Below are positions 26,854-35,720 of a DNA stretch of 64,000 nt, one piece after another. The notes under the pieces were generated by a model. The model had not been told where the DNA came from. It did not search any database and saw nothing but the letters and a program-made list of their open reading frames with translations. The position numbers and the translations under genes are program-made. The stretch spans positions 186,001 to 250,000 of the forward strand of contig CANGBX010000005.1 of assembly GCA_947452455.1 (NCBI GenBank), written 5' to 3'. The stretch comes from Beijerinckiaceae bacterium. Its GTDB lineage: Bacteria; Pseudomonadota; Alphaproteobacteria; Rhizobiales; Beijerinckiaceae. Each line of letters opens with the position of its first letter. The first letter of the stretch is position 1.

Positions 26854-29220
26854 ATGAGTGGCACCGGTATTGGCGCGCGCGTTTTGCGCAAAGAAGATTT
26901 CCGTTTCATCACTGGCAAGGGCCAGTATACGGATGATGTGAACCGCTATGGACAGGCGCATGCCGTGTTCCTGCGTTCACCTCATGCCCATGCAGAAATT
27001 CGCAGCATTAAACTCGATGCCGCGCGCGCCATGCCCGGCGTCGTTGATATTTTCACCGGCGATGATCTCGCAGCCGATAAAATCGGCGGGCTGATCTGCG
27101 GCTGGATGATCCATTCCAAAGACGGTTCGCCGATGAAAGCGGGCGCACACCCAGCCCTTGCGCAAGGCAAGGTGCGGTATGTGGGCGATCATGTGGCCGT
27201 TGTGATTGCGGAGACGCAGGCGCAAGCGCGTGACGCGATTGAAAAGATCGAAGTCGATTACAAGGTTTTGTCTCCTGTTGTGGCCATGGCCGATGCCGTG
27301 AAAAAAGGTGCGCCCGTCATTCATGACGTGGCCTCCGACAATACTGTTTACAATTGGTCGCTCGGCGATGAGGCGGGCACACAAGCCGCTTTCGCTAAAG
27401 CTGCGCATGTCACCAAGCTTGATATTGTCAACAATCGCTTGGTGCCAAACCCGATGGAGCCGCGCGCGGCTGTTGGTGATTATGATTCCGGCACGGGTGG
27501 TTTCACGCTTTATACGACAAGCCAGAATCCCCATGTCGCGCGTCTGGTGCTGTCGGCCTTCATCGGCATTGCGCCCGAGCATAAGCTTCGCGTGATTGCG
27601 CCAGATGTGGGCGGTGGTTTCGGCTCAAAGATTTTCATCTATGCGGAAGAAACTGTCTGCGTTTGGGCAGCCAAGAAAGTCGGCCGTCCGGTGAAATGGG
27701 TGGCGGACCGCACCGAAGCCTTTTTGTCGGATGCACATGGGCGTGACCATGTCACCCACGCTGAAATGGCGCTCGATGCATCGGGCAAGATTCTCGGGCT
27801 GCGTGTGAAGACGCAGGCCAATCTCGGTGCTTATCTCTCGACCTTCTCGAGCTGTGTGCCGACCTATCTCTATGCGCCGCTGCTCTCGGGCCAATATGAT
27901 ATTCCGGCCATCTATGTCGAGGTCGATGGTATTTATACCAATACAGCACCGGTGGATGCCTATCGTGGTGCGGGTCGCCCAGAAGCGACATTCGTCATCG
28001 AGCGCATGGTGGAAGTGGCTGCGCGCGAATTGAAGCAGGATCCGGCAGCGTTCCGGCGCAAGAATTTCGTGCGCTCCTTCCCGCATCAGACGCCTGTCAT
28101 CATGTGCTATGACGCAGGCGATTATGATGCCGCGATGACCAAAGCGCTGGAAATGTCGGATTATAAAAACATCGGCGCCCGCAAAGCGGCTTCTGCCAAA
28201 AAAGGTCTGCTGCGCGGCATTGGTTTTTCAGCTTACATCGAAGCTTGCGGCATTGCGCCGTCTGCTGCTGTCGGCTCGTTGGGTGCAGGCGTGGGTCTTT
28301 GGGAATCAGCTGAAGTGCGCGTCAATCCGGTGGGTACGGTAGAAATTCTGACCGGCTCCCATTCGCACGGGCAGGGGCACGAGACGACTTTCGCCCAGCT
28401 TGTCTCTGAACGTCTCGGCATTCCGATTGATAATGTCGCCATCGTGCATGGCGATACGGACAAGGTGCAGATGGGCATGGGCACTTATGGCTCGCGCTCT
28501 GGCGCTGTCGGCATGTCGGCCATTTCCAAAGCGCTCGACAAAATCGAGGCGAAAGCCAAAAAGGTTGCTGGCTTTGTGCTTGAAGCCTCGCCCGATGATA
28601 TCGAATTCAAGGACGGCAAATTCTCCGTGCGCGGCACGGACAAAGAGATCGATTTCGGCTCTGTCGCTTTGCAGGCTTACATTGCACACAAGTTCAACGG
28701 GCAGGAATTGGAGCCGGGCCTGAAGGAAAGCGCCTTCTGGGATCCGACCAATTTCACCTTCCCCGCAGGCGTGCATATTTGCGAGCTGGAGATTGATCCG
28801 GCGACCGGTGTGACGCGCATCGACCGCTGGACGGCGGTGGATGATTTCGGAAACGTCATCAATCCGATGATTGTCGAAGGTCAGGTGCACGGCGGCATTG
28901 CGCAGGGTGTCGGACAGGCTTTGCTGGAAGGCGCGGTCTATGACGCCAGCGGCCAGCTCGTGACTGCGAGCTATATGGATTATTCCATGCCGCGCGCGGG
29001 CGACTTGCCCTCCTATGATGTGGGGATGACGCAGACGGCTTGCCCGTCCAATCCGCTCGGCATCAAGGGCTGTGGCGAGGCGGGGGCCATTGCGGCACCG
29101 CCTGCTGTCATGAATGCCATTACGGATGCCATTGGCCATGAGGGGATTGCCATGCCGGCAACCCCGCTCGCCGTCTGGCGGGCCGTGCAAAAGACGGCCC
29201 CGCGGGCAGCTGCTGAATGA
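26854..29220 (+). CDS. Large molybdopterin subunit, form II CoxL-like hydroxylase
   Basis: A 788-residue xanthine-oxidase-family large subunit. The active-site loop reads AYRGAGR (residues 369-375), which marks form II; form I, the proven CO dehydrogenase, has AYxCSFR. Other MoCo contacts include GGGFGSK near residue 250, GSHSHGQGHETT near 500 and the catalytic Glu in KGCGEAGAIAAPP near 740. Without the form I Cys, CO oxidation should not be assumed. The substrate may be a purine, aldehyde or other carbon compound. GGAGGAAG precedes the ATG. Confidence 0.92.
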   Translation: MSGTGIGARVLRKEDFRFITGKGQYTDDVNRYGQAHAVFLRSPHAHAEIRSIKLDAARAMPGVVDIFTGDDLAADKIGGLICGWMIHSKDGSPMKAGAHPALAQGKVRYVGDHVAVVIAETQAQARDAIEKIEVDYKVLSPVVAMADAVKKGAPVIHDVASDNTVYNWSLGDEAGTQAAFAKAAHVTKLDIVNNRLVPNPMEPRAAVGDYDSGTGGFTLYTTSQNPHVARLVLSAFIGIAPEHKLRVIAPDVGGGFGSKIFIYAEETVCVWAAKKVGRPVKWVADRTEAFLSDAHGRDHVTHAEMALDASGKILGLRVKTQANLGAYLSTFSSCVPTYLYAPLLSGQYDIPAIYVEVDGIYTNTAPVDAYRGAGRPEATFVIERMVEVAARELKQDPAAFRRKNFVRSFPHQTPVIMCYDAGDYDAAMTKALEMSDYKNIGARKAASAKKGLLRGIGFSAYIEACGIAPSAAVGSLGAGVGLWESAEVRVNPVGTVEILTGSHSHGQGHETTFAQLVSERLGIPIDNVAIVHGDTDKVQMGMGTYGSRSGAVGMSAISKALDKIEAKAKKVAGFVLEASPDDIEFKDGKFSVRGTDKEIDFGSVALQAYIAHKFNGQELEPGLKESAFWDPTNFTFPAGVHICELEIDPATGVTRIDRWTAVDDFGNVINPMIVEGQVHGGIAQGVGQALLEGAVYDASGQLVTASYMDYSMPRAGDLPSYDVGMTQTACPSNPLGIKGCGEAGAIAAPPAVMNAITDAIGHEGIAMPATPLAVWRAVQKTAPRAAAE

Positions 29221-29300
29221 TGGGTCTGGCGGGGCGCGCGCGCTCCCGCTAAAAGGGTTTTAAAGATCGCGTGGCGCTGGCCGCGCCGAGGGAGAAGAAA

Positions 29301-30092
29301 ATGTATCCGTTCAACTATCATCGCCCAAGCTCGCTGGCAGATGCGGTGAAACTGGCAGGTGGCGACGAAGCCAAGATCATGGCGGGCGGCATGACTTTGC
29401 TGCCAACGATGAAGCAGCGTTTGGCGGCACCCTCCGACCTTGTTGATTTGAACGCCTTGGGCCTCTCGGGCATCGCGGTTGCCGGTGGCAAGGTGACGAT
29501 TGGCGCGATGACACGCCATGCCGATGTGGCGGGTTCGGCCGAGCTGAAAAAGGCGATCCCCGCATTGGCAGAAATGGCTGGCATGATCGGTGATCCGATG
29601 GTGCGCCATCGCGGCACGATTGGCGGCTCGGTTGCCAATGATGATCCGGCGGCGGACTATCCGTCAGCTTGCTTGGCGCTGGGTGCAACCATTGTCACCA
29701 ATACGCGCGAGATTGCGGCGGATGATTTTTTCGTTGGCCTGTTCGAGACCGCTTTGCAGCCGGGCGAGATCATCACCAAGATCATCTTCCCTGTGCCGGA
29801 TAAAGCCAATTACCAGAAGTTCCGCAATCCGGCTTCGCGCTATGCGATTGTCGGCGTGTTTGTCGCCAAGTTTGCGGCAGGCGTGCGTGTGGCTGTGACG
29901 GGTGCGGGCTCAGGTGGCGTGTTCCGCCAGTTTGATTTCGAAGAGGCGCTGTCGAAAGATTTTTCGGTCAAAGCCATTGAGGGCATCAAGCAATCGGCTG
30001 ATGGTTTGAATTCCGACATTCACGCGGATGCTGACTATCGCGCACATCTGATCGGCGTGATGGCACGCCGCGCAGTTGAGGCGGCGAAGTAA
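29301..30092 (+). CDS. coxM: FAD subunit of the CO dehydrogenase-like hydroxylase
   Basis: A 263-residue protein of the CoxM/FAD-binding-5 family: FNYHRPSSLADAVKL at the start, the FAD loop MAGGMTLLPTMKQRL, and the second flavin block RHRGTIGGSVANDDPAADY. It oxidises the Fe-S subunit and passes electrons to the respiratory chain. The start 29301 is chosen for the GGAGAAG upstream and the family N-terminus. Order S-L-M here differs from the M-S-L of carboxydotrophs. Confidence 0.92.
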   Translation: MYPFNYHRPSSLADAVKLAGGDEAKIMAGGMTLLPTMKQRLAAPSDLVDLNALGLSGIAVAGGKVTIGAMTRHADVAGSAELKKAIPALAEMAGMIGDPMVRHRGTIGGSVANDDPAADYPSACLALGATIVTNTREIAADDFFVGLFETALQPGEIITKIIFPVPDKANYQKFRNPASRYAIVGVFVAKFAAGVRVAVTGAGSGGVFRQFDFEEALSKDFSVKAIEGIKQSADGLNSDIHADADYRAHLIGVMARRAVEAAK

Positions 30093-30100
30093 GACGTCGC

Positions 30101-30194
30101 TCCGTCTTTGCGAGCGAAAGCGAAGCAATCCAGAAAGCCTCACGTGCGGCCTCTGGATTGCCGCGTCGGGCTAAAGCCCTCCTCGCAATGACGA
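30101..30194. repeat. REP-like palindromic repeat, copy 7
   Basis: The copy (TCCGTCTTTGCGAGCG, central CCTCACGTGCGG, CCCTCCTCGCAATGACGAGG) sits inside the cox cluster between coxM and coxD. It is the rightmost copy in the window. It may form a hairpin in the message that separates the enzyme genes from the accessory genes. Confidence 0.88.
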
Positions 30195-30214
30195 GGGTGG
30201 GAACGGAGTGAGCC

Positions 30215-31120
30215 TTGACCAACCTGCCTGCATCCATTGACGAGACGCTCACACTGCTCACGCGTGGCGGCTATGTCGCTGATCGCTCTTTGGCGACTGT
30301 TATTTTCCTCTCGTTGAAAATGGGTCGCCCGCTTTTTCTCGAAGGCGAGGCAGGCGTTGGTAAAACGGAGATTGCCAAAGTTCTCTCATCCACTTTGGGC
30401 CGCAAGCTCATCCGTCTGCAATGCTACGAGGGGCTTGATGTCTCCTCCGCAGTTTACGAATGGGATTATGCGCGACAGATGATGGCGATCCGTCTGGCTG
30501 AAGCCAGCGGCGAGCAAGATCGTGCGCGCATCGAGAGTGATATTTTTTCAGAACGCTATTTGATCAAGCGACCCTTGTTGCAGGCGCTCGAAACTTTTAC
30601 GCAAGGCCCGCCCGTTCTGCTGGTTGATGAGCTGGATCGCACAGATGAAGCCTTTGAGGCTTTTCTGCTCGAAATCCTGTCGGACTATCAGGTGAGCGTG
30701 CCCGAGCTTGGAACCATTCGTGCCGAGCATCCCCCGATTGTCATCATCACCTCCAACCGCACACGCGAAGTGCATGACGCTTTGAAGCGCCGCTGCCTTT
30801 ATCATTGGGTTGATTATCCCGATGCCGCGCGCGAGTTGGAAATCTTGCGTGTGAAAGTGCCCGGTGTTGCAGAAACTTTGTCGCGCGAGATTGTCGGCTT
30901 TGTGCAATCCTTGCGCAAAGTGGATTTGTTCAAACAGCCGGGCATTGCCGAGACACTGGATTGGGCATCGGCACTGACAGAGCTTGATGCTGTGTCGCTC
31001 GATCCCGCAACCATTGCTGATACGCTGGGCGTCCTTTTGAAATATCAGGATGACATTCAAAAGCTGCAAGGCAGTGAATTGCAAAAGACGCTGGATGCGG
31101 CCAAGGCCGCTGCCCCCTGA
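30215..31120 (+). CDS. coxD: CoxD-like MoxR AAA+ ATPase
   Basis: A 301-residue AAA+ protein with Walker A GEAGVGKTE (about residues 45-53), Walker B VLLVDELDRTD and sensor 1 IITSNRTRE. The start is TTG with GGAG six bases upstream. CoxD works with CoxE to sulfurate and insert the Mo/Cu centre of CO dehydrogenase in Oligotropha; a maturation chaperone role is inferred for this form II enzyme. It ends two bases before coxE. Confidence 0.9.
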   Translation: MTNLPASIDETLTLLTRGGYVADRSLATVIFLSLKMGRPLFLEGEAGVGKTEIAKVLSSTLGRKLIRLQCYEGLDVSSAVYEWDYARQMMAIRLAEASGEQDRARIESDIFSERYLIKRPLLQALETFTQGPPVLLVDELDRTDEAFEAFLLEILSDYQVSVPELGTIRAEHPPIVIITSNRTREVHDALKRRCLYHWVDYPDAARELEILRVKVPGVAETLSREIVGFVQSLRKVDLFKQPGIAETLDWASALTELDAVSLDPATIADTLGVLLKYQDDIQKLQGSELQKTLDAAKAAAP

Positions 31121-31122
31121 GC

Positions 31123-32316
31123 ATGGGCAAGCTCGCAGATAATATCGCGCATTTCGGTCGCCTCTTGCGCGATGCGGGCCTGCCTGTGGGGCCGGGCCAT
31201 ATGCTTGATGCTGTGCGCGCCATCGAAATGGCGGGAATTTCCTCGCGCGAAGATTTTCGCAGCGTGCTGCATGCCGTCTTTGTCAGCAAGCATGAGCAGA
31301 GCCTCATCTTTCATGCCGCTTTCGATCTCTTCTGGAAAAAGCGCGGCTTTGTTGAAAAGCTGATTGCCATGATGTCGCCGATGGCCGAGCCGCAGAAGCA
31401 GTCGGCCAAGCCCGCACCCGGTGCGACGCGTCTGTCGGAAGCGCTGGCCGGCAAACGCCCGAAGCGCGAGGCTGCGCCCGAAATCGAGCAAGACATGCGT
31501 CTCACTATGTCGGCAGATGAAATTTTGCAGCGAAAAGATTTCGCGCAAATGACTGTAGAGGAATTGCGCCGCGCTGAAGAGGCGATTGCGCGCATGAATT
31601 TGCCCGATGACAACATTCGTCTGCGCCGTTTTCGGCCCGATGCGCGCGGTGCGCGGCTTGATCCGCGCGGCACATTGCGGCTGGCTATGTCGCGCGGTGG
31701 TGACATGTTCCAGATCGCGCGGAAAGAGCCTGCGATGCGCGCGCCGCCCATTGTGGCGCTGTGTGATATTTCGGGTTCGATGAGCGAATATACGCGCGTG
31801 TTTTTGCACTTTCTGCATCGCCTGACACAAGAGCGTCGCGTCGAGACCTTTCTCTTTGGCACGCGTCTCACCAATGTGTCGCGCGCTTTGCGCCATCGCG
31901 ATATTGATGCGGCTTTGGCGCAAGTCTCTTCCACTGTTCCGGATTGGTCGGGCGGCACGCGCATCGGTTCTTCGCTGCATGCTTTCAACCGCCAATGGTC
32001 GCGCCGCGTTTTGGGGCAGGGCGCCACGGTCTTGCTGTTCACAGATGGTCTGGAGCGCGAAGGTGTTGAGCAGCTCACCTTCGAGATCGCCCGCCTGCAC
32101 CGCTCTTGCCGCAAATTGATCTGGCTGAATCCGCTGTTGCGTTATGATCGTTTCGAGCCCAAGGCATCAGGTATTCGCGCCATCTTGCCCCATGTCGATG
32201 AATTCCGCCCCGTGCATCAGCTGGCAAGTCTGGCTGATCTGGCTGCAGCTTTATCGCGACCTGTGCTACAACGTGCCCATGATCCGCGTGGCTGGATGAA
32301 AAGGGCCTCTGCCTGA
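31123..32316 (+). CDS. coxE: CoxE-like VWA-domain protein
   Basis: A 397-residue protein with a helical N-terminal half and a C-terminal von Willebrand A domain whose MIDAS motif reads DISGSMSEYTR (near residue 215), with T and D in the later LLFTDGLEREG. The pairing of a MoxR ATPase with a VWA protein is the standard cox maturation module. It overlaps the next gene in TGATG. Confidence 0.9.
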   Translation: MGKLADNIAHFGRLLRDAGLPVGPGHMLDAVRAIEMAGISSREDFRSVLHAVFVSKHEQSLIFHAAFDLFWKKRGFVEKLIAMMSPMAEPQKQSAKPAPGATRLSEALAGKRPKREAAPEIEQDMRLTMSADEILQRKDFAQMTVEELRRAEEAIARMNLPDDNIRLRRFRPDARGARLDPRGTLRLAMSRGGDMFQIARKEPAMRAPPIVALCDISGSMSEYTRVFLHFLHRLTQERRVETFLFGTRLTNVSRALRHRDIDAALAQVSSTVPDWSGGTRIGSSLHAFNRQWSRRVLGQGATVLLFTDGLEREGVEQLTFEIARLHRSCRKLIWLNPLLRYDRFEPKASGIRAILPHVDEFRPVHQLASLADLAAALSRPVLQRAHDPRGWMKRASA

Positions 32317-32843
32317 TGCGCATGAAGCAAATGGCCTGGACAGCGCTCGCGCTGGTCTTTCTTGGCATTTCGTGGCTTTGGGAAACCTTTGCGCCTCTGG
32401 TGCAGGCCATCATCGATTTTCTTCCCTTGCGCCGTCTCAAGGCATGGGCACATGCGCAGCTGGAACGTCTGGCGCCTTATCCCACTCTGTTTGTTTTTCT
32501 CATTCCCTTGGCGCTGAGTGAGGTGATCAAAGTGATCTCCTTTGTCGCTTTTGCGCGCGGCCAAATTTTTGCGGGCGTGCTGATTTATCTCTTTGCGGAA
32601 GTCGTGCGTTTTGGCTTGGCGGCCTATGTGTGGGCCGTGTGTCGCGACAAGCTCTTGTCGATTGAATGGGTCGCCAAGCTGCATGCCTGGCTCTTGCGGG
32701 TGAATGCTTGGGCGCAGGCACAAATCGCGCCTGTGCGGGCCTGGATCCGGCAGGCTTGGCAAGAAGCCGGCCTCGCGGGTGACCGCGCCGGGCTTTGGGC
32801 GCGGGTGCGGGCGCTGTGGCGCTATGCCCAGCGTCGTTCGTAG
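32316..32843 (+). CDS. Membrane protein of unknown function in the cox cluster
   Basis: A 175-residue protein with an N-terminal membrane segment (residues 7-27), two central ones (about 55-75 and 85-108), and a Trp/Ala/Arg-rich amphipathic C-terminal third. The ATG overlaps the coxE stop by one base, so it is translated with the maturation genes. The family is not recognised. It could help in membrane docking of the hydroxylase, but this is only suggested by position. Confidence 0.7.
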   Translation: MRMKQMAWTALALVFLGISWLWETFAPLVQAIIDFLPLRRLKAWAHAQLERLAPYPTLFVFLIPLALSEVIKVISFVAFARGQIFAGVLIYLFAEVVRFGLAAYVWAVCRDKLLSIEWVAKLHAWLLRVNAWAQAQIAPVRAWIRQAWQEAGLAGDRAGLWARVRALWRYAQRRS

Positions 32844-32865
32844 ATCAATGGATCGTCGAAGATTG

Positions 32866-32972
32866 CGCGACCCCCACCCCTAACCCCTCCCCTCAAGGGG
32901 GAGGGGGATCCGACTGCGCGCGCCACCAAAACGCCCTCCCCCTTGAGGGGAGGGCTGGAGTGGGGGTCGCGC
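32866..32972. repeat. Large inverted repeat of C-rich/G-rich type
   Basis: Outer arms GCGCGACCCCCAC and GTGGGGGTCGCGC flank two copies of a self-complementary CCCCTCAAGGGG-type core (CCTCCCCTCAAGGGGGAGG and CTCCCCCTTGAGGGGAGG). The unit resembles widespread intergenic alphaproteobacterial repeats and differs from the CGTCATTGCGAG family. A stub of the latter (CGCCTCGCAATGAGG, about 32995) follows. Confidence 0.8.
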
Positions 32973-33049
32973 TATGGTGCCGGAAGAGCCCGTCGCCTCG
33001 CAATGAGGGTCATGGTGCGCTATATTCCGTCTCAAGAACGGAGAGCAAA

Positions 33050-33373
33050 ATGCTGGCGAGCGATGAGGACATTCTGGGTCAGGCCGAGACATGGGTGAAG
33101 GCCGGAAAAGGCGTTGCCTTGGCCACTGTGATCGAGACATGGGGCTCGGCGCCGCGGCCCGTGGGCTCGCATCTGGCGATCACCGAAGACGGACATTTTC
33201 TGGGCTCGGTGTCGGGCGGCTGCGTCGAAGGCGATGTTGTCACCGAAGCACTCGACTGCATCTCTGACGGCAAATCGCGCATGCTCGAATTCGGTGTGGC
33301 CGATGAAACAGCATGGCGCTCGGGGCTCTCCTGTGGCGGGCGCATCCGCGTCTATGTCGAGAAGGTGGCCTGA
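33050..33373 (+). CDS. XdhC/CoxF N-terminal-domain protein
   Basis: A 107-residue protein equal to the XdhC_CoxI domain alone: VALATVIETWGSAPRPVGSH and SVSGGCVEGDVV with its conserved Cys, then GLSCGGRIRVYVE. XdhC proteins bind and sulfurate the Mo cofactor before insertion into the hydroxylase. The Rossmann half is the next gene, whose ATG overlaps this stop as TGATG. The start at 33050 is supported by GGAGAG just upstream. Confidence 0.87.
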   Translation: MLASDEDILGQAETWVKAGKGVALATVIETWGSAPRPVGSHLAITEDGHFLGSVSGGCVEGDVVTEALDCISDGKSRMLEFGVADETAWRSGLSCGGRIRVYVEKVA

Positions 33374-34074
33374 TGCGCCGCGATCTTCTTACCCAATTGA
33401 ATGATGCACGCCGTGAGCGCCGCGCGGCTGTTCTGGTGACCGCGCTTGAGGGCGGCGAACAGCGTTTTGTCACGCCGGAGCTTTTAGCCAGCGATCCGCT
33501 GGGCGAAGAGCTGGATGCTGCCCTGCGCGCAGGCAAGAGCCGCCTCGTCGAACATGACGGCAAAAGTTATTTCCTCACCGTGCAGGTGCCGCCTGTGCGC
33601 CTTGTCGTGATTGGCGCCGTGCATATATCGCAAGCGCTCGCACCCATGGTGAAGCTGGCTGGTTTCGACATGGTGATTGTTGATCCGCGCACCGCCTTTG
33701 CAACGCCCGAGCGCTTTCCCGATGTCGAGGTGATTGCCGATTGGCCGGAAACAGTTTTACCGCCGATGAAAATCGATCGTTACACCGGCATTTGCTGTTT
33801 TACCCATGACCCGAAGATCGATGATCCGGCTCTGGAAGAAGCTTTGCGTGCGCAATGTTTTTACATCGGCGCTTTGGGCTCGCGCAAAACCCACGGCAAG
33901 CGTGTGGAGCGTCTGCTTGCCAAAGGTTTTTCAAAAAGTGATATCGCCCGCATCAGTGCGCCCATCGGGCTTGATATTGGCGCGGTGACGCCGAGCGAAA
34001 TTGCCGTTTCCGTTTTGGGTGAGATCATTCTGGCTTTGCGCAAAAAACCTCTGCGCACAGAGGTGCGCCCTTGA
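33373..34074 (+). CDS. XdhC C-terminal (Rossmann) domain protein
   Basis: A 233-residue protein whose second half is the XdhC Rossmann domain (RLVVIGAVHISQALAPM; DYIGALGSRKTH-like block reading FYIGALGSRKTHGKR; ISAPIGLDIGAVTPSEIAVS). It works with the XdhC-N protein in MoCo handling. It overlaps both neighbours by a few bases, so it is part of the same translationally coupled run. Confidence 0.88.
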   Translation: MRRDLLTQLNDARRERRAAVLVTALEGGEQRFVTPELLASDPLGEELDAALRAGKSRLVEHDGKSYFLTVQVPPVRLVVIGAVHISQALAPMVKLAGFDMVIVDPRTAFATPERFPDVEVIADWPETVLPPMKIDRYTGICCFTHDPKIDDPALEEALRAQCFYIGALGSRKTHGKRVERLLAKGFSKSDIARISAPIGLDIGAVTPSEIAVSVLGEIILALRKKPLRTEVRP

Positions 34075-35087
34075 AATTTGGTCCTGTTGCAATCAGTGCG
34101 GCGGAAGGGGGCATCCTTGCTCATTCCTTGCGTACCGAAAATCTGTCATTGAAAAAAGGCGAGCGGCTGACGCGCGCCCATGTCGAGATTTTGCAGGCGG
34201 CAGGTTTTGTTGATGTTGTGGTCGCGCAATTGGAAGATGGCGACATGACAGAAGATGAAGCAGCTGCGCGAGTGGCAGCTGCGATTTCCGGACCGAATGT
34301 GCGTGTCGATGCCGCATTCACCGGCCGAGCCAATCTCTTCGCGCAATGCAATGGCGTCTTGGTTGCCGAGCCTGCATTGGTGGATGCACTCAATGAAGTT
34401 GATGAGCAAGTGACACTGGCAACGCTTCCCCACCATCGCGCAGTGGTGAATGGCGAGATGATCGGCACAGTGAAAGTGATCCCCTTTGCCGTAGCAGAAA
34501 AGACAGTGGCGCGCGCCATTGCGGCTTTTCCTGCAAAGAGCATGAGTATCGCGCCTTATCTGCCCAAGCGCATTGCTGTGATCTCGACCTTGTTGCCCGG
34601 CTTGAAAAGCGCGACGGTTGAAAAAACCTTGCGTGTCATGAGTGAACGCATTGCGCCTGCTAACGCCCGCATCGTGGCCGATGAGCGCGTAGCGCATGAG
34701 CAGGGTGCGCTGGCAGCGGCCATCAAGCACCATCTGGCTGATTGCGATCTGATGATCGTCTTTGGTGCATCTGCCATTACAGATCGGCGTGATGTAATCC
34801 CGGCCGCTTTGCAAGAAGCGGGTGGAACGATTGAACAATTCGGCATGCCGGTTGATCCGGGCAATCTTTTGCTCATTGGTCAGATCGGCGGCAAAGCATT
34901 CCTTGGTGCACCAGGCTGCGCACGCAGCCCGAAAGAAAACGGCTTTGATTGGGTGTTGCAACGCATGCTAGCCGATATTCCCGTGACGGCGGCTGATATT
35001 CGCCGCATGGGCTCTGGCGGATTGCTGATGGAAATTGTGACGCGGCCGCAGCCGCGCTCGGGCGAGGCCTCGCATGGCGAGGACTGA
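34071..35087 (+). CDS. MoeA/MogA-like molybdopterin-binding protein
   Basis: A 338-residue protein with the MoCF-type molybdopterin-binding domain in its second half (IAVISTLLPGLKSATVEKTL; DLMIVFGASAITDRRDVIP; GMPVDPGNLLLIGQIGG). The start is TTG, overlapping the previous stop (cctTGA); the N-terminus KFGPVAISAAEGGILAHS matches relatives. In many relatives this region is fused to the MocA domain in one long protein; here MocA is a separate gene overlapping by 14 bases in another frame. It probably binds MoCo on its way to cytidylylation. Confidence 0.82.
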   Translation: MKFGPVAISAAEGGILAHSLRTENLSLKKGERLTRAHVEILQAAGFVDVVVAQLEDGDMTEDEAAARVAAAISGPNVRVDAAFTGRANLFAQCNGVLVAEPALVDALNEVDEQVTLATLPHHRAVVNGEMIGTVKVIPFAVAEKTVARAIAAFPAKSMSIAPYLPKRIAVISTLLPGLKSATVEKTLRVMSERIAPANARIVADERVAHEQGALAAAIKHHLADCDLMIVFGASAITDRRDVIPAALQEAGGTIEQFGMPVDPGNLLLIGQIGGKAFLGAPGCARSPKENGFDWVLQRMLADIPVTAADIRRMGSGGLLMEIVTRPQPRSGEASHGED

Positions 35088-35667
35088 GATCGGCACCATC
35101 ATTCTCGCTGCTGGTGCGGGCGCGCGTTTTCGTGCAGCTGGCGGTGCGGGTTCTAAATTGCTCGCGCTTTATCAGGGCAAGTCATTGGTTCGCCATGTCG
35201 CTGAGGCGGCACTTTCCGCAGGGCTTGCGGGTGTGATCGTCGTGACAGGTCATGAAGACGGAGCCATTCGTGGAGAGCTGACAGGCCTGCCGCTCACTTT
35301 CGTTGTCAATGAAGATTATGCGAGCGGCATGGGCTCATCTTTGCGGGTCGGATTTTCCGTGCGCCCGGCTCAATGGAAAGCAGCCGTCATTCTTCTGGGC
35401 GATATGCCTTTGGTGGATGCGGGCCTCATCGGGCAGGTGGCCGATGCTTACACAGATGACACAACAGCTGTTGTGCCAACTTATGAAGGTGTGCGGGGCA
35501 ATCCTGTTCTGCTGTCAGCGCGGCTGGCGCCCGAGATTGCCCATCTGTCAGGTGATATGGGGGCGCGGCAGATTTTGCGCGGGCGCAATGATGTGCGCGA
35601 CATGCCTGTGACCAGTGCGGCGGCCCGCCTGGATATTGATACGCCCGAGGCCCTCAAACAGCTGTGA
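35074..35667 (+). CDS. mocA: Molybdenum cofactor cytidylyltransferase MocA-like
   Basis: A 197-residue nucleotidyltransferase with TIILAAGAGARF at the start (LAAGxxxRxG family motif, in which the usual Gly after Arg is not strictly kept), K in SKLLALYQGKSLVRH, and LLGDMPLVDAGLI. It makes molybdopterin cytosine dinucleotide, the cofactor form used by xanthine-oxidase-family hydroxylases such as CoxL. The ATG overlaps the end of the upstream MoeA-like gene. Confidence 0.87.
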   Translation: MARTEIGTIILAAGAGARFRAAGGAGSKLLALYQGKSLVRHVAEAALSAGLAGVIVVTGHEDGAIRGELTGLPLTFVVNEDYASGMGSSLRVGFSVRPAQWKAAVILLGDMPLVDAGLIGQVADAYTDDTTAVVPTYEGVRGNPVLLSARLAPEIAHLSGDMGARQILRGRNDVRDMPVTSAAARLDIDTPEALKQL

Positions 35668-35720
35668 TCAATCCGACTGCATCTGGCTCCCGTAAAGAGA
35701 GGAGAGATGTGGAGGATTGT

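Noticed and set aside
26854-29220. True (form I) aerobic CO dehydrogenase
   Set aside because: The active-site loop reads AYRGAGR, not the AYxCSFR of form I.
11441-30194. The spaced palindromic repeats as a CRISPR array
   Set aside because: Copies are kilobases apart, 60-95 bases long, variable and intergenic; no spacers of constant length and no cas genes.
31057-32100. Open frame antisense to coxE
   Set aside because: The plus-strand product has VWA motifs; the antisense product matches nothing and is a shadow.
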